DNA of 64,000 nucleotides from an uncultured bacterium (lineage in GTDB: Bacteria; Cyanobacteriota; Vampirovibrionia; Gastranaerophilales; Gastranaerophilaceae), in NCBI GenBank assembly GCA_948684385.1, contig CAPQCU010000007.1, positions 1-64,000 of the forward strand. The letters are read 5' to 3'. A model generated the notes under the pieces. It made no database searches and was not told the DNA's origin. It saw nothing but the letters and a program-made list of their open reading frames with translations. Position 1 is the first letter of the stretch, and every line of letters starts with the position of its first letter. This document shows positions 52,680-62,200 of the stretch, in pieces. A program made the position numbers and the translations under genes.

Positions 52680-53399
52680 CTAGCTTAATCTCAAAAAAGC
52701 TTCAATTTTTGCACGAATAGAATTTGAAGCATAATCGTCAATATCAATATAAAGCCCGTTATACTTGTCTGCAAGGTATTTTGCAAGCTGTGATTTTGCG
52801 CAAAAAGCCTGAGCGTAAAATACAGTCGGAACATTTTCATCAACATACATTTCTAAATCTAAATCGGCAGGAGCTCCTGCTTCCACACACCTTGTCCAGC
52901 CATATACATGTGTTGAGTCAGGAAAAAGTTTAAGTATTTCTAAATCATTAGGCGGCACTCCCCAATATCCAAATTCCGCAGGAATTTGGGGTAATATTTG
53001 CTCAACAGGTGTTATTATATTTCCTGTAATTCTTGTAATCTTATCATATAGTGGTAAATTACTTGTAGATATTTTCAACTCTCTTTTAGGTTCTAAATCC
53101 TCAAAAATAGTCTGAATAACATTAAAACCCATATCCGCAAGAATTTTTGAAGCGAACCAGCCGCTATCGCATTTATCTTTTCCAATCGGAGCAAGGATTA
53201 AATCCGGTTTCAAAAACATTGCATTATCTATAATATTTCTAATAATTTTACAGTAAGATTCCGGCAAAATATTCGTCTTAGGATACATAAAGTCTATATC
53301 CAAATCAATCCATTCTGCGTTCGGATAATTTTGCTTAGTCTTTTCAATAATATCAGGGTGCGGGTAGCCCCAGAAACCTATTTTCGTTATACTTGCCAT
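52680..53399 (-). CDS. Conserved-looking protein of unknown function
   Basis: 239 residues, soluble. It opens ASITKIGFWGYPHPDIIEKTK and later has FGYWGVPPNDLEIL, a repeated GxWGxPxxDI/LE pattern (near residues 8 and 146) that suggests two related halves. GWTRCVEAGAPADLDLEMYV and FYAQAFCAKSQLAKYLADKYNGLYIDID follow. I do not recognise the family. The ATG at 53399 lies 7 bp behind TGT-TATCAT, so it may be leaderless. It is divergent from the TSCPD gene. Confidence 0.6.
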   Translation of the reverse strand: MASITKIGFWGYPHPDIIEKTKQNYPNAEWIDLDIDFMYPKTNILPESYCKIIRNIIDNAMFLKPDLILAPIGKDKCDSGWFASKILADMGFNVIQTIFEDLEPKRELKISTSNLPLYDKITRITGNIITPVEQILPQIPAEFGYWGVPPNDLEILKLFPDSTHVYGWTRCVEAGAPADLDLEMYVDENVPTVFYAQAFCAKSQLAKYLADKYNGLYIDIDDYASNSIRAKIEAFLRLS

Positions 53400-53432
53400 A
53401 ACTTTTATGATAACACAAAACAAGGAGAAAAT

Positions 53433-53461
53433 TTGATTATGAATAACCAGAGTGATATAAT
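53433..53461 (+). promoter_or_regulatory. Promoter of the TSCPD gene
   Basis: TTGATT (53433-53438), 17 bp, TATAAT (53456-53461). It places the start of transcription near 53468 and supports the ATG at 53502, behind GAGGAG, over an upstream ATG at 53439. Confidence 0.8.
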
Positions 53462-53501
53462 TGGAATAAGAAGAAATATAAAGTGTGAGGAGTACAACAA
53501 T

Positions 53502-53807
53502 ATGAGCGAAAATATAGAGATTAAAAATGTTAACGGCATTGATATCTGTCAATTCCAACCAAAAGGTGTTTGCAGCAAGCTTATGCAATTTAGAATACAG
53601 GACGGAGTTATTCTTGATGCAGAGTTTGTAGGCGGATGTGCAGGAAATCTCAGCGGAATCGGGATTCTGATAAAAGGAATGAACATCAACGAAGTCAAAG
53701 AAAAACTCTCAGGAATTCCTTGCGGTAAGCGTCCGACAAGCTGTCCTGACCAGCTATCAAAAGCAATTGAAGCGTACATTGAAGCAAAATCTGCGATTAA
53801 GGCATAG
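53502..53807 (+). CDS. TSCPD-domain protein (TIGR03905-like)
   Basis: 101 residues. GKRPTSCPDQLSKAIEAYIEAK holds the TSCPD motif that also forms the C-terminus of B12-dependent ribonucleotide reductases. GGCAGNLSGIGILIKGM and VCSKLMQFRI hold other conserved cysteines, probably for metal. The function of the standalone form is unknown. It is followed 14 bp later by the isocitrate dehydrogenase gene. Confidence 0.85.
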   Translation: MSENIEIKNVNGIDICQFQPKGVCSKLMQFRIQDGVILDAEFVGGCAGNLSGIGILIKGMNINEVKEKLSGIPCGKRPTSCPDQLSKAIEAYIEAKSAIKA

Positions 53808-53821
53808 AATAGAGGGAAAAA

Positions 53822-54814
53822 ATGAAAAAGATTACACTTATAAAAGGCGACGGAATTGGACCTGAAATTACAGATGCTGTTGTAAAAATTATTGACGCAG
53901 CAGGTGTAAAAATCGATTGGGATGTACAAACAGCAGGCGCTGATGTTATTGAGACAGAAGGTTCTCCGCTTCCTGATAGAGTAATCGAGTCAGTAAAAAG
54001 AAATAAAATTGCATTAAAATCACCAGTAACAACTCCTATTGGTAAAGGCTTCAGGTCTGTTAATGTACAGCTTAGAAAAGAACTTGATTTATACGCAAAC
54101 CTGCGTCCTTGCTACAATTTACCTAATGTAAAAACAAGATATGACGGGGTAAATATAGTAGTAGTAAGAGAGAATACCGAAGATTTATACGCCGGTATTG
54201 AACGTCAGGTGGATGAAAATACAGCAGAAAGCATAAAAATTATTACGCGCTCAGCTTCCACCAGAATTGCAGAATTTGCTTTTGATTACGCAGTAAAAAA
54301 CAACAGAAAAGAAGTTTGCGTTGTTACAAAAGCCAATATTTGCAAGCTTTCTGACGGATTGTTTTTAGAATGCGCAAGAGAAGTTTCTAAAAAATATCCG
54401 CAAATCAAGTTTAGAGAAATTCTTGTCGATAACTGCTGCATGCAGCTTGTTCAAAACCCGAACCAGTTTGATGTGCTGCTGCTTCCAAACCTTTATGGAG
54501 ACATTGTTTCTGACCTTTGCGCGGGATTAATCGGCGGACTCGGTATCGCACAGGGCGCAAATATCGGAAAAGATTACGCAGTTTTTGAGCCTGTTCACGG
54601 TTCAGCGCCTGATATTGCAGGACAGGACAAGGCAAACCCTACAGCAATGCTTATGTCTGCAATTGAGATGCTAAATTATATAGGCGAAACAGAAGCCGCT
54701 TCAAGAATAAAGAAGGCTCTGTTTGAAACTCTTGAAGCAGGAGTTAAAACTATTGATATTGGAGGTAAGTCAACTTGCAGTGAGTTTACAAATGCTATTA
54801 TTGCAAGGCTCTAA
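53822..54814 (+). CDS. Isocitrate/isopropylmalate dehydrogenase family, NAD-IDH type
   Basis: 330 residues. KGDGIGPEI, SVNVQLRKELDLYANLRP (the SxNxxLR isocitrate motif), VVVRENTEDLYAG, and GLIGGLGIAQGANIG/ VFEPVHGSAPDIAG mark the family; the residues after NVQLRKELDLY favour NAD-dependent isocitrate dehydrogenase over LeuB. It would make 2-oxoglutarate. Its 3' end overlaps the convergent aminotransferase by 17 bp. Confidence 0.9.
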   Translation: MKKITLIKGDGIGPEITDAVVKIIDAAGVKIDWDVQTAGADVIETEGSPLPDRVIESVKRNKIALKSPVTTPIGKGFRSVNVQLRKELDLYANLRPCYNLPNVKTRYDGVNIVVVRENTEDLYAGIERQVDENTAESIKIITRSASTRIAEFAFDYAVKNNRKEVCVVTKANICKLSDGLFLECAREVSKKYPQIKFREILVDNCCMQLVQNPNQFDVLLLPNLYGDIVSDLCAGLIGGLGIAQGANIGKDYAVFEPVHGSAPDIAGQDKANPTAMLMSAIEMLNYIGETEAASRIKKALFETLEAGVKTIDIGGKSTCSEFTNAIIARL

Positions 54815-55967
54815 GCTTATCAACAAACCTTTTTAGGCGCTCCATTGCGACTTTGAGTTTTTCCAAAGAATAAGCGTAAGATATTCTCAAGTATCCTTCG
54901 CCGCTGTCTCCAAAGGCTGTACCAGGAACTGCTGCAACTTTTTCTTCTTCAAGAAATCTCGTTGCAAACTCTTCTGATGTCATACCGAATTCTTTAATGC
55001 AAGGAAAAACATAAAACGCGCCAAACGGTTCAAAACAATCCAAACCCATTTCTTTAAAGGCATTGATTAAAAATCTGCGTCTCTGGTTATAAGATTGGCG
55101 CATCATTTTAACATCTTCGTCACCATTTTTAAGCGCCTCAACCGCAGCGTACTGGCTGGTTGTAGGTGCGCACATAATCGCAAACTGATGAATTTTTGTC
55201 ATCTGTTTGATGATTTCAGAAGGGCCGCAAGCGTAGCCCAAACGCCAGCCAGTCATAGCATAAGCTTTTGAAAACCCGTCAATCAAAATTGTACGTTCTT
55301 TCATGCCGTCTAATGATGCAATCGAAACATGTTCTCCTTTATAAGTCAAAGCTCCATAAATTTCGTCAGACATCACATAAATATCATTTTCGATAATAAC
55401 CTTTGCAATCTTCTCTAAATCATCACGTTCCATAATCGCACCGGTCGGGTTGTTCGGAAACGGCAAAATCAAAACTTTTGTTTTGTCTGTAATTGCATTT
55501 TGCAACTCTTCCGCAGTGAGCCTAAACTCGTTTTCTGCCTTTAAATCAATTATTACAGGCTTTGCACCTGCTAAAACAGCACAAGGTTCATAAGAAACAT
55601 AAGAAGGCTGCGGAATAATAACTTCATCACCCGGATTAATCATTGCTCTTAATCCGATATCAATAGCTTCAGAGCCGCCAACCGTTACAATAACTTCGTT
55701 CAAAGGATTATATTCAATTCCCTGATGTCGCCTCTGGTATTTGCAAATTTCTTCTCTGAGCTCTTTTAAGCCGGAGTTTGAGGTATAAAATGTTTTACCT
55801 CTTTCAAGCGCATAAATTCCTTCATCTCTTATATGCCAGGGCGTATCGAAATCCGGTTCGCCTACACCAAGAGAAATAGCATCTTTCATTTCACTTACTA
55901 TATCAAAAAACTTACGAATTCCTGACGGTTTAATATCTTGTACAATTTCTGAAAGAGGTTTTGTCAT
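54798..55967 (-). CDS. Class I/II PLP-dependent aminotransferase
   Basis: 389 residues, fold type I. GVGEPDFDTP, LPFPNNPTGAIM, YVMSDEIYGALTY and the PLP lysine K234 in GFSKAYAMTGWRLGY. It resembles the aspartate/aromatic group that includes PatA and AspB; the substrate is not certain. It overlaps the Lrp-type regulator upstream by 4 bp (ATGA), a common pairing in which the regulator senses the amino acid. Confidence 0.9.
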   Translation of the reverse strand: MTKPLSEIVQDIKPSGIRKFFDIVSEMKDAISLGVGEPDFDTPWHIRDEGIYALERGKTFYTSNSGLKELREEICKYQRRHQGIEYNPLNEVIVTVGGSEAIDIGLRAMINPGDEVIIPQPSYVSYEPCAVLAGAKPVIIDLKAENEFRLTAEELQNAITDKTKVLILPFPNNPTGAIMERDDLEKIAKVIIENDIYVMSDEIYGALTYKGEHVSIASLDGMKERTILIDGFSKAYAMTGWRLGYACGPSEIIKQMTKIHQFAIMCAPTTSQYAAVEALKNGDEDVKMMRQSYNQRRRFLINAFKEMGLDCFEPFGAFYVFPCIKEFGMTSEEFATRFLEEEKVAAVPGTAFGDSGEGYLRISYAYSLEKLKVAMERLKRFVDKLRALQ

Positions 55968-56446
55968 GGGGTTACAATCTCTCTTTCATCTTCATGGTTT
56001 TTATCAAAAATTGTCCCGTGATCTTTGTATTTTTTCAGTACAAAATGGGTTGCTGTACTCAAAACGCTATCAAGCGTAGAAAGTTTATCAGAAACAAATC
56101 CGGCAATTTCTTTTAATGATTTTTCTTCTAAAGTCACAAGCAAATCATATCCGCCTGAAATCAAATATACCGCACGTACTTCAGGATAGTTATAAATTCT
56201 TTCTGCAATATTATCAAACCCCTGTCCTCTTTGCGGAGTTACTTTAACTTCAATAAGCGCAGTAACTTTTTCAATAGAAGTCTTGTCCCAGTTAATCAAA
56301 GTGTGATATCCGCAAATAATCCCATCCGCTTCAAGTTTCGCGATTTCATTTGCAACTTCAATTTCTTCCCTTCCAAGAAGTACAGCGAGTTCATTTATAG
56401 CGATTCTGCTATTTTTTTCGATAATTGATAATAATTCGTCTCTCAT
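55964..56446 (-). CDS. Lrp/AsnC-family transcription regulator
   Basis: 160 residues. An HTH (SIIEKNSRIAINELAVLLGREEIEVANEIAKLEADGIICGY) and an AsnC ligand domain (TALIEVKVTPQRGQGFDNIAERIYNYPEVRAVYLISGGYDLLVTLE). The ATG at 56446 follows AAGGATG; a longer frame runs into tRNA-like sequence and is rejected. It probably regulates the coupled aminotransferase. Confidence 0.92.
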   Translation of the reverse strand: MRDELLSIIEKNSRIAINELAVLLGREEIEVANEIAKLEADGIICGYHTLINWDKTSIEKVTALIEVKVTPQRGQGFDNIAERIYNYPEVRAVYLISGGYDLLVTLEEKSLKEIAGFVSDKLSTLDSVLSTATHFVLKKYKDHGTIFDKNHEDEREIVTP

Positions 56447-56471
56447 AAAACATCCTTGTGAGTTCAATTTG

Positions 56472-56486
56472 TTAAATAGCCGATAA
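56472..56486 (-). repeat. Copy of the tRNA-Thr 3' end
   Basis: The 15-bp TTAAATAGCCGATAA here is identical to 56529-56543, which covers the 3' acceptor arm and downstream flank of the tRNA gene. The 42 bp between them hold CTCGAAGTGCC, T-arm-like but not a full tRNA. Confidence 0.6.
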
Positions 56487-56534
56487 AGGGACTCGAAGTG
56501 CCGAAGGCACACCTTCATCCGAATCGGTTTAAAT

Positions 56535-56607
56535 AGCCGATAATCAGGCTTGAACTGATGACCTGCTCATTACGAATGAGCTGCTCTACCAACTGAGCTA
56601 TATCGGC
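56535..56607 (-). tRNA. tRNA-Thr (anticodon CGT)
   Basis: Minus-strand 73 nt: acceptor GCCGATA with TATCGGC, D arm GCTCAGTTGGTAGAGC, anticodon arm GCTCA-TTCGTAA-TGAGC (CGU reads ACG), T arm ATCAG-TTCAAGC-CTGAT, discriminator U. CCA is not encoded. Confidence 0.95.
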
Positions 56608-56719
56608 ATAACTACAATTAGTATATCACAAAATTAATATTATCTAACAAGACACTTGATATACTGCTTTTACATGTTATGATTTAAACACAATCTAAGT
56701 TGATTGAGGAGTACGTATC

Positions 56720-58090
56720 GTGAAATTTAAAGGCATTATACTGGCAATGTCATTATATATAGCTTTCAGCGGCATCGTTTTCGCTGAAGACAGAATTGAA
56801 GGTTCTGCAGAAGTTGTTCAAAACAACGCAGAAACTGCTCTTGCTTATTCAAACAGAGCATCCGCAAAGTTCTTAAAAAAAGACTTTAAAGGCGCTGTCA
56901 TTGATTTTGACAAAGCTATTGAGCTTAGCCCGAATAATCCTGAGTTATATTTAAATAGAGGATACCTCAAACACGTTATGCGTGATTTTGACGGCGCTAT
57001 GAATGATTACAATAAAGCCATCTCTCTAAACAAAGGCTTTGCTTTTGCTTACAACAACAGAGGCGTACTAAAAGTTGCTCTTAATGATACAAAAGGCGCT
57101 TTAGAAGATTACGCAAAAGCTCTTGAAATCAACAAAAAATACTCTGATGTGTATTACAACCGTGCAAACTTAAAATACATGTTAGACGACAATAAAGGTG
57201 CATTAGAAGATTACAACATTGCGATTGAGCTTAATCCAAAAGATGCTGAAGCTTTTAATAATAGAGGCGTTGTAAAGAAAAGAATGAACTTTAACGTTGG
57301 AGCTTTGAGCGACTATTCTCAAGCTATTGCCCTAAATCCAAAAGACAGCATAGCTTACGCAAACAGAGGACGTCTCAAAAAATTATATTTTGACAATGAA
57401 GGTGCAGCAATCGACTTAGATCAGGCTGTAGCCTTAGCAGAAACCCAAACATTCATTAAAAATGTCAAACCGCTTTTATCAAACGAACGCTACATTGCAG
57501 CAATTCCTGCTGTAGACGGAAATTCTGCCGCCGATTTCGCGCAGCCGGTTAAAGCAAATCCTGTTATTGCACAAACCGAACCTAAGCCGGAGCTTAAGCC
57601 GCAGGAGAAAATTGCGAGTGCAGATATAAAACCTATTTCAGAACAAAAAATCAAAAAAGAAGAACCTCAAGCTTCTCAGCAAATTGCTCTGAAAAAACCT
57701 GAGCAAAAAGTTGTATCAACTCCGATTGAAAAACCTGTCGCAGGAGCAATCAGCGCAGGAGTTGCAACAGTTCAAGTTCCTTCAGCTCCTGTAATTACAA
57801 CAACTGCTATTAAGAAAAACCCGACTACAAACATAAAACTTGCTGAAAGTTATTATATCAGAGGGCTTCAGAAATGCGTACTTAAAGATTTGCAAGGTGC
57901 AATTGCTGACTTAAATAAAGCAATAGAAAACAATGCTAAATACGCTGATGCTTATTATTATAGAGCTGCAATCAGAAAAGAACTCGGAGACGCAGAAGGG
58001 TTTAGAAAAGACTACTCCACTGCAATCCAAATCAATCCGGAGCTGCAGGCATTTAATGATTCTAATTGTCTGACTCTTATCAGCAGCTAA
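56720..58090 (+). CDS. Exported TPR-repeat protein
   Basis: 456 residues. Signal peptide MKFKGIILAMSLYIAFSGIVFA (cleavage after VFA). Five to six TPR units follow (about 40-240, with AYSNRASAKFLKKDFKGAVIDFDKAIEL spacing), a Lys/Gln/Pro-rich linker (about 255-375), and one more TPR near the C-terminus. It would be a periplasmic scaffold. GTG start at 56720 behind GAGGAG. The last 4 bp overlap the convergent DUF6582-like gene. Confidence 0.85.
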   Translation: MKFKGIILAMSLYIAFSGIVFAEDRIEGSAEVVQNNAETALAYSNRASAKFLKKDFKGAVIDFDKAIELSPNNPELYLNRGYLKHVMRDFDGAMNDYNKAISLNKGFAFAYNNRGVLKVALNDTKGALEDYAKALEINKKYSDVYYNRANLKYMLDDNKGALEDYNIAIELNPKDAEAFNNRGVVKKRMNFNVGALSDYSQAIALNPKDSIAYANRGRLKKLYFDNEGAAIDLDQAVALAETQTFIKNVKPLLSNERYIAAIPAVDGNSAADFAQPVKANPVIAQTEPKPELKPQEKIASADIKPISEQKIKKEEPQASQQIALKKPEQKVVSTPIEKPVAGAISAGVATVQVPSAPVITTTAIKKNPTTNIKLAESYYIRGLQKCVLKDLQGAIADLNKAIENNAKYADAYYYRAAIRKELGDAEGFRKDYSTAIQINPELQAFNDSNCLTLISS

Positions 58091-58332
58091 ATTTCCCCGG
58101 GGCCATCCGGTGAAATTTTTTCTTTCCACGCTTTGACTATGCGATTTTTTATTGTTTCTCTGTCTTTAGGAGAATATTTTTCATAATCTCTAGGCATATG
58201 AAAATAACTCCACGCAGCACGAATATGTTCTTCTGTATCAATCGGGTATTTTTTGTTTACATCATCTGCAAACTCTACATTTCCGTATTTATGCAAACCC
58301 TGGTTTTTATAAACATCGTTTCGTTTTTTCAT
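58087..58332 (-). CDS. Small DUF6582-like protein
   Basis: 81 residues. KYGNVEFADDVNKKYPIDTEEHIRAAWSYFHM is the characteristic block of a small family (as I recall, DUF6582) found in bacteria and phages, of unknown function. The remainder is lysine-rich. Confidence 0.75.
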   Translation of the reverse strand: MKKRNDVYKNQGLHKYGNVEFADDVNKKYPIDTEEHIRAAWSYFHMPRDYEKYSPKDRETIKNRIVKAWKEKISPDGPGEI

Positions 58333-58405
58333 AAATACATAATAAGATAATTTTGATAAATTACATTAGACAAATTGGCAAAATTAATTACACTTTGCAT
58401 CAACT

Positions 58406-58816
58406 TTATAAATGCATTTTTACAGCCCATTCCTTCAATAAAGAATATTGCCAATTTAATTTAAGCACTTCAAAATCTTTTACTTGTTCTTTATATTTAT
58501 TAGCTATTTTTACCACACGTTTTATGAAATGAAATTTTGATTCAAATACAGGTATTTGCTTATATCTATCATTGAAATTAATTATTCTGTAATAAGTCAA
58601 AAGAGAAGCATCCAGCCTTTTTCCATCATGGGAATCCAATAATATATGGACAGAATTATTTTGTTGTTCTTTTATCAGAGCTGCCAATTCTTCTAACTGC
58701 TCGGATTTAAGACTTGTAAGCAAAAAATGCTGTACATAAGGATTAATAACATGCAACCCTTTACACGACGGTTGTATCGTAGAACTGTAAGTTGGATTTT
58801 GTGACCGAATTTTCAT
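58406..58816 (-). CDS. Hypothetical protein, probably leaderless
   Basis: 136 residues, no family recognised; helical and basic. The N-terminus has P16-S17-C18-K19-G20, a weak version of the NFKG tag. The ATG at 58816 lies 6 bp behind TATAAT (58828-58823), directly after a T9 tract. Confidence 0.6.
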   Translation of the reverse strand: MKIRSQNPTYSSTIQPSCKGLHVINPYVQHFLLTSLKSEQLEELAALIKEQQNNSVHILLDSHDGKRLDASLLTYYRIINFNDRYKQIPVFESKFHFIKRVVKIANKYKEQVKDFEVLKLNWQYSLLKEWAVKMHL

Positions 58817-58831
58817 AAAATAATTATATTA

Positions 58832-58855
58832 TAAAAAAAAAGCACCCGAAGGTGC
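58832..58855 (-). terminator. Orphan minus-strand terminator
   Basis: Minus strand GCACC-TTCG-GGTGC followed by nine T, a UUCG tetraloop hairpin. No minus-strand gene lies upstream until the recombinase at 63516-64000, so it either ends that distant transcript or is left from a gene now separated by the island. Confidence 0.7.
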
Positions 58856-59227
58856 AATTTGTTTAAATGGGGCAAGCAAAGGTAGAGAGTTAGAAGATAA
58901 TTGTGTATTTGTGGCACATCAGACATTACATGAAACTGAACTCATGATGAACATTAAGAAATGGATACGAGCATAATATCTATTGTAATAACTAATTGTT
59001 TTACAACACTTAAATAAATAACCTTGTGTCCTTTGTCCTGTCTGTGTTTATCCCTCTTGACCTAATTCTTTGATGTTAAATATTACCCCTTTTAAGAGCA
59101 TAAAATTTTGTTGTATAAGACTTAGTGTATCTCAAACAATTAAAATGTCTTAATGAGCCTCTGAGAGGGCTCTCGTTGAATATCTTAACAATGAACCGTT
59201 AATACATGTTTGTGGTATAATTAGCCT
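58856..59227. other. 372-bp gap before the restriction island
   Basis: No ORF of credible length. It holds a hairpin GAGCC/GGCTC (59155-59172) and, just before 59228, a TGG-TATAAT extended -10 (59216-59221). The left edge is the orphan terminator. Confidence 0.6.
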
Positions 59228-62200
59228 ATGACAGATAAATATATAACTGGGATTATTAAGAAGTTCAAGACTGGACAGACTACAGAACACAGTTTTAGGG
59301 GTGATTTACAAGAGTTTGTTGAAAGAACTGTTGTAGGCATACAGGCTATCAATGAACCTAAAAGACAAAAATGTGGTGCACCTGATTACATCATACAGAA
59401 GAAAAATCTACCTATAGGTTATATTGAAGCTAAAGACATTGACAAGAGCCTTGAAATAGTTGATAAAACCGAACAGCTTGACCGTTATAAAGCAAGTTTA
59501 GACAACCTTATCTTAACCAATTACCTAGAGTTTTGGTTTTATAAGAATGGTGAACATGTTGACACTATAAAGATTGCAGAACTGCAAAACGGTAAAATAA
59601 AAACCTATGAGAATGAATACCAAAGACTTATAAACGGTATAAGAAATTTTTGTGATTATCAAGGACAAACGATTAAATCACCTAAACAACTAGCTAATCT
59701 TATGGCTCAAAAAGCTGTAATGATTAGGGATGTAATTATAAAAACTCTTGAACTGGACTCAGAGAGTTCATTAGTAAGTCAGAGAAACGCATTCAAGGAA
59801 ATATTATTACATGATTTAACTAATCATACATTTGCTGATATGTATGCTCAAACTATTGCATACGGCTTATTTGTTGCAAGATTAAATGATACAACTCTTG
59901 ACGACTTTTCAAGACAGGAAGCAAGAGAACTTATTTCAAAGAATAATCCATTTTTAAGACAGTTATTTGACTATATCTCAGGTGCTAACCTTGATGACAA
60001 CTTAATTTGGATTGTTGATGACCTTGTAGAAATTTTTAGATGTGTTGATTTGAATAAACTACTCAGAAATTATGGTAGAAATACACAAATGTCTGACCCA
60101 TTCTTGCATTTCTATGAGACTTTCTTAGAAAGCTATGACAAAGTCAACAAGGAAAAAAGAGGTGTGTATTACACTCCTCAACCTGTTGTAAGATTTATTG
60201 TATCGGCAGTGGATAAGATATTAAAGAATGAGTTTAAGTTGACTCATGGTCTTGCTGACGATACTACAATTAAACATAAACGATTTGTGTATATTGATAC
60301 ATCAAATAAAAGGGCGAAACAACCTAAAGAAGTATGGGAAGAAGTTGACATCTATAAGGTGCAAATACTTGACCCTGCAACTGGTACAGGTACATTCTTA
60401 GCTGAAACCATACGCAAAATATACTCTTATTTTGTAAATCAGCAAGGTATATGGTCTCAATATGTTGATAAAGCCTTAATCCCTCGTTTGAATGGTTTTG
60501 AAATAATGATGACCCCTTATGTAATGTGTCATTTAAAGTTAGATTTATTGCTTCAAGATACAGGTTATATAACAACAAACAAGACTAATAGATTTAATGT
60601 ATACTTGACTAATGCACTTGAGAAAGACGAAACAACAAAATATCCTTTGTTAGATTGGTTATCAGAGGAAGCAAAACAGGCAGGTCGTATTAAATCTGAA
60701 ACCCCTATTATGGTAGTGGTTGGCAATCCCCCTTATAGTGGTGAGTCAGCAAATGGTAGCTTGTTTAATGATAACCTTGAAGACTATAAGAAAGAGTCCT
60801 CTGGGGAAAGATTACAGGAAAAGAACCCTAAATGGATAAATGATGACTATGTTAAGTTTATACGATTATCACAAGAGTTCATAGATAAGAACAAAGAGGG
60901 TATATTAGCATTTGTCAATAATCACGCATACCTTGACAATCCTACATTTAGGGGTATGAGATATAGCCTATTAAAGTCTTTTGATAAACTATATGTTATA
61001 AATTTGCATGGTAATTCAAAACGCCTAGATACTTGCCAAGATGGTACTAAAGATGAAAATGTTTTCAATATACAACAAGGGGTGAGTATAAATATCTTCA
61101 TAAAAACTGGTAATAAAAACTCGAACAAATTAGCTAAGGTTTACTATCATGAATTAAAAGGCTTAAGAAATGAAAAATATGAGTACTTGAATAATCATGA
61201 GATTGATAATATTGAATTTTGTGAACTTAGCCCAACAGCTCCTTTTTATTTTCTTATTCCAAAAGATTTTACTGATAAAGATTGTTATGATAAGGGTATT
61301 AGCTTAAAAGAGCTCTTTCTCTCTAGTTCTGTAGGCATTGTTACCTCTCGAGATGATTTTGTTGTTGCAAATAGCAAGGAACTTTTATCAAATAAACTTA
61401 AAACATTTTATTCAATGAATAGTCATGATATAAGAAGTCATTATAAACTAAAGGAAAGTAAAAACTTTAATATTGATAATATTCTAAAAACAACTTCTTA
61501 TTCAAATAATTATATATATCCTATATCATACAGACCATTTGATGATAAATATATCTACTACAATGTAAGTCTTATTGAAAGGTCTCGCGAAATTACAATG
61601 AAACAATTTCATAGGGATAATCTAGGGCTTGTTTTTAGAAGACAACAATTAGACAAAACTCAATCTTATTATTTTGTTTCTAAATATATGATGGCTGATG
61701 GATACATAAGGTCAGATAGCAAAGGAGGAGAAAGCATTGCACCTCTTTATGTATATGATAATTCAGAGCAAGTGTCTTTTTTTGAAAACAATCGTAAACC
61801 AAACTTAAATATGGGTATAGTGCATAGCCTTGAAACTTCTTTAAAACTAACATTTACACCTGAAAAAGAAACCTCAGAGGGTACATTTGCACCTATTGAT
61901 ATTCTTGACTATGTTTATGGTGTGTTACACTCAAATAAATACAGAGCTAAGTATAAAGAGTTCTTAAAGATTGATTTTCCACGCATACCATACCCTGCAA
62001 ATAGCAAATATTTCTTTGAAGTTGCAGAACTTGGTAAACAGTTAAGACAAATACACTTAATGGAAGCCCCTGAGATTAAGAACCTTATTACATCTTATCT
62101 TGTATCAGGAGATAATGAAGTTGAAAAACCTGAGTATAAAGAGGGTAAAGTTTATATCAATAAAATGCAATACTTTGATAATGTGCCCGAACTGGCATGG

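Noticed and set aside
53400..53588. N-terminal extension of the 53399 gene to 53588
   Set aside because: It runs antisense through the TSCPD gene promoter and start; the hydrophobic extension is an artefact.
56447..56518. Longer Lrp protein starting at 56518
   Set aside because: The extra 24 codons read through the duplicated tRNA end; the ATG at 56446 has AAGGATG upstream.
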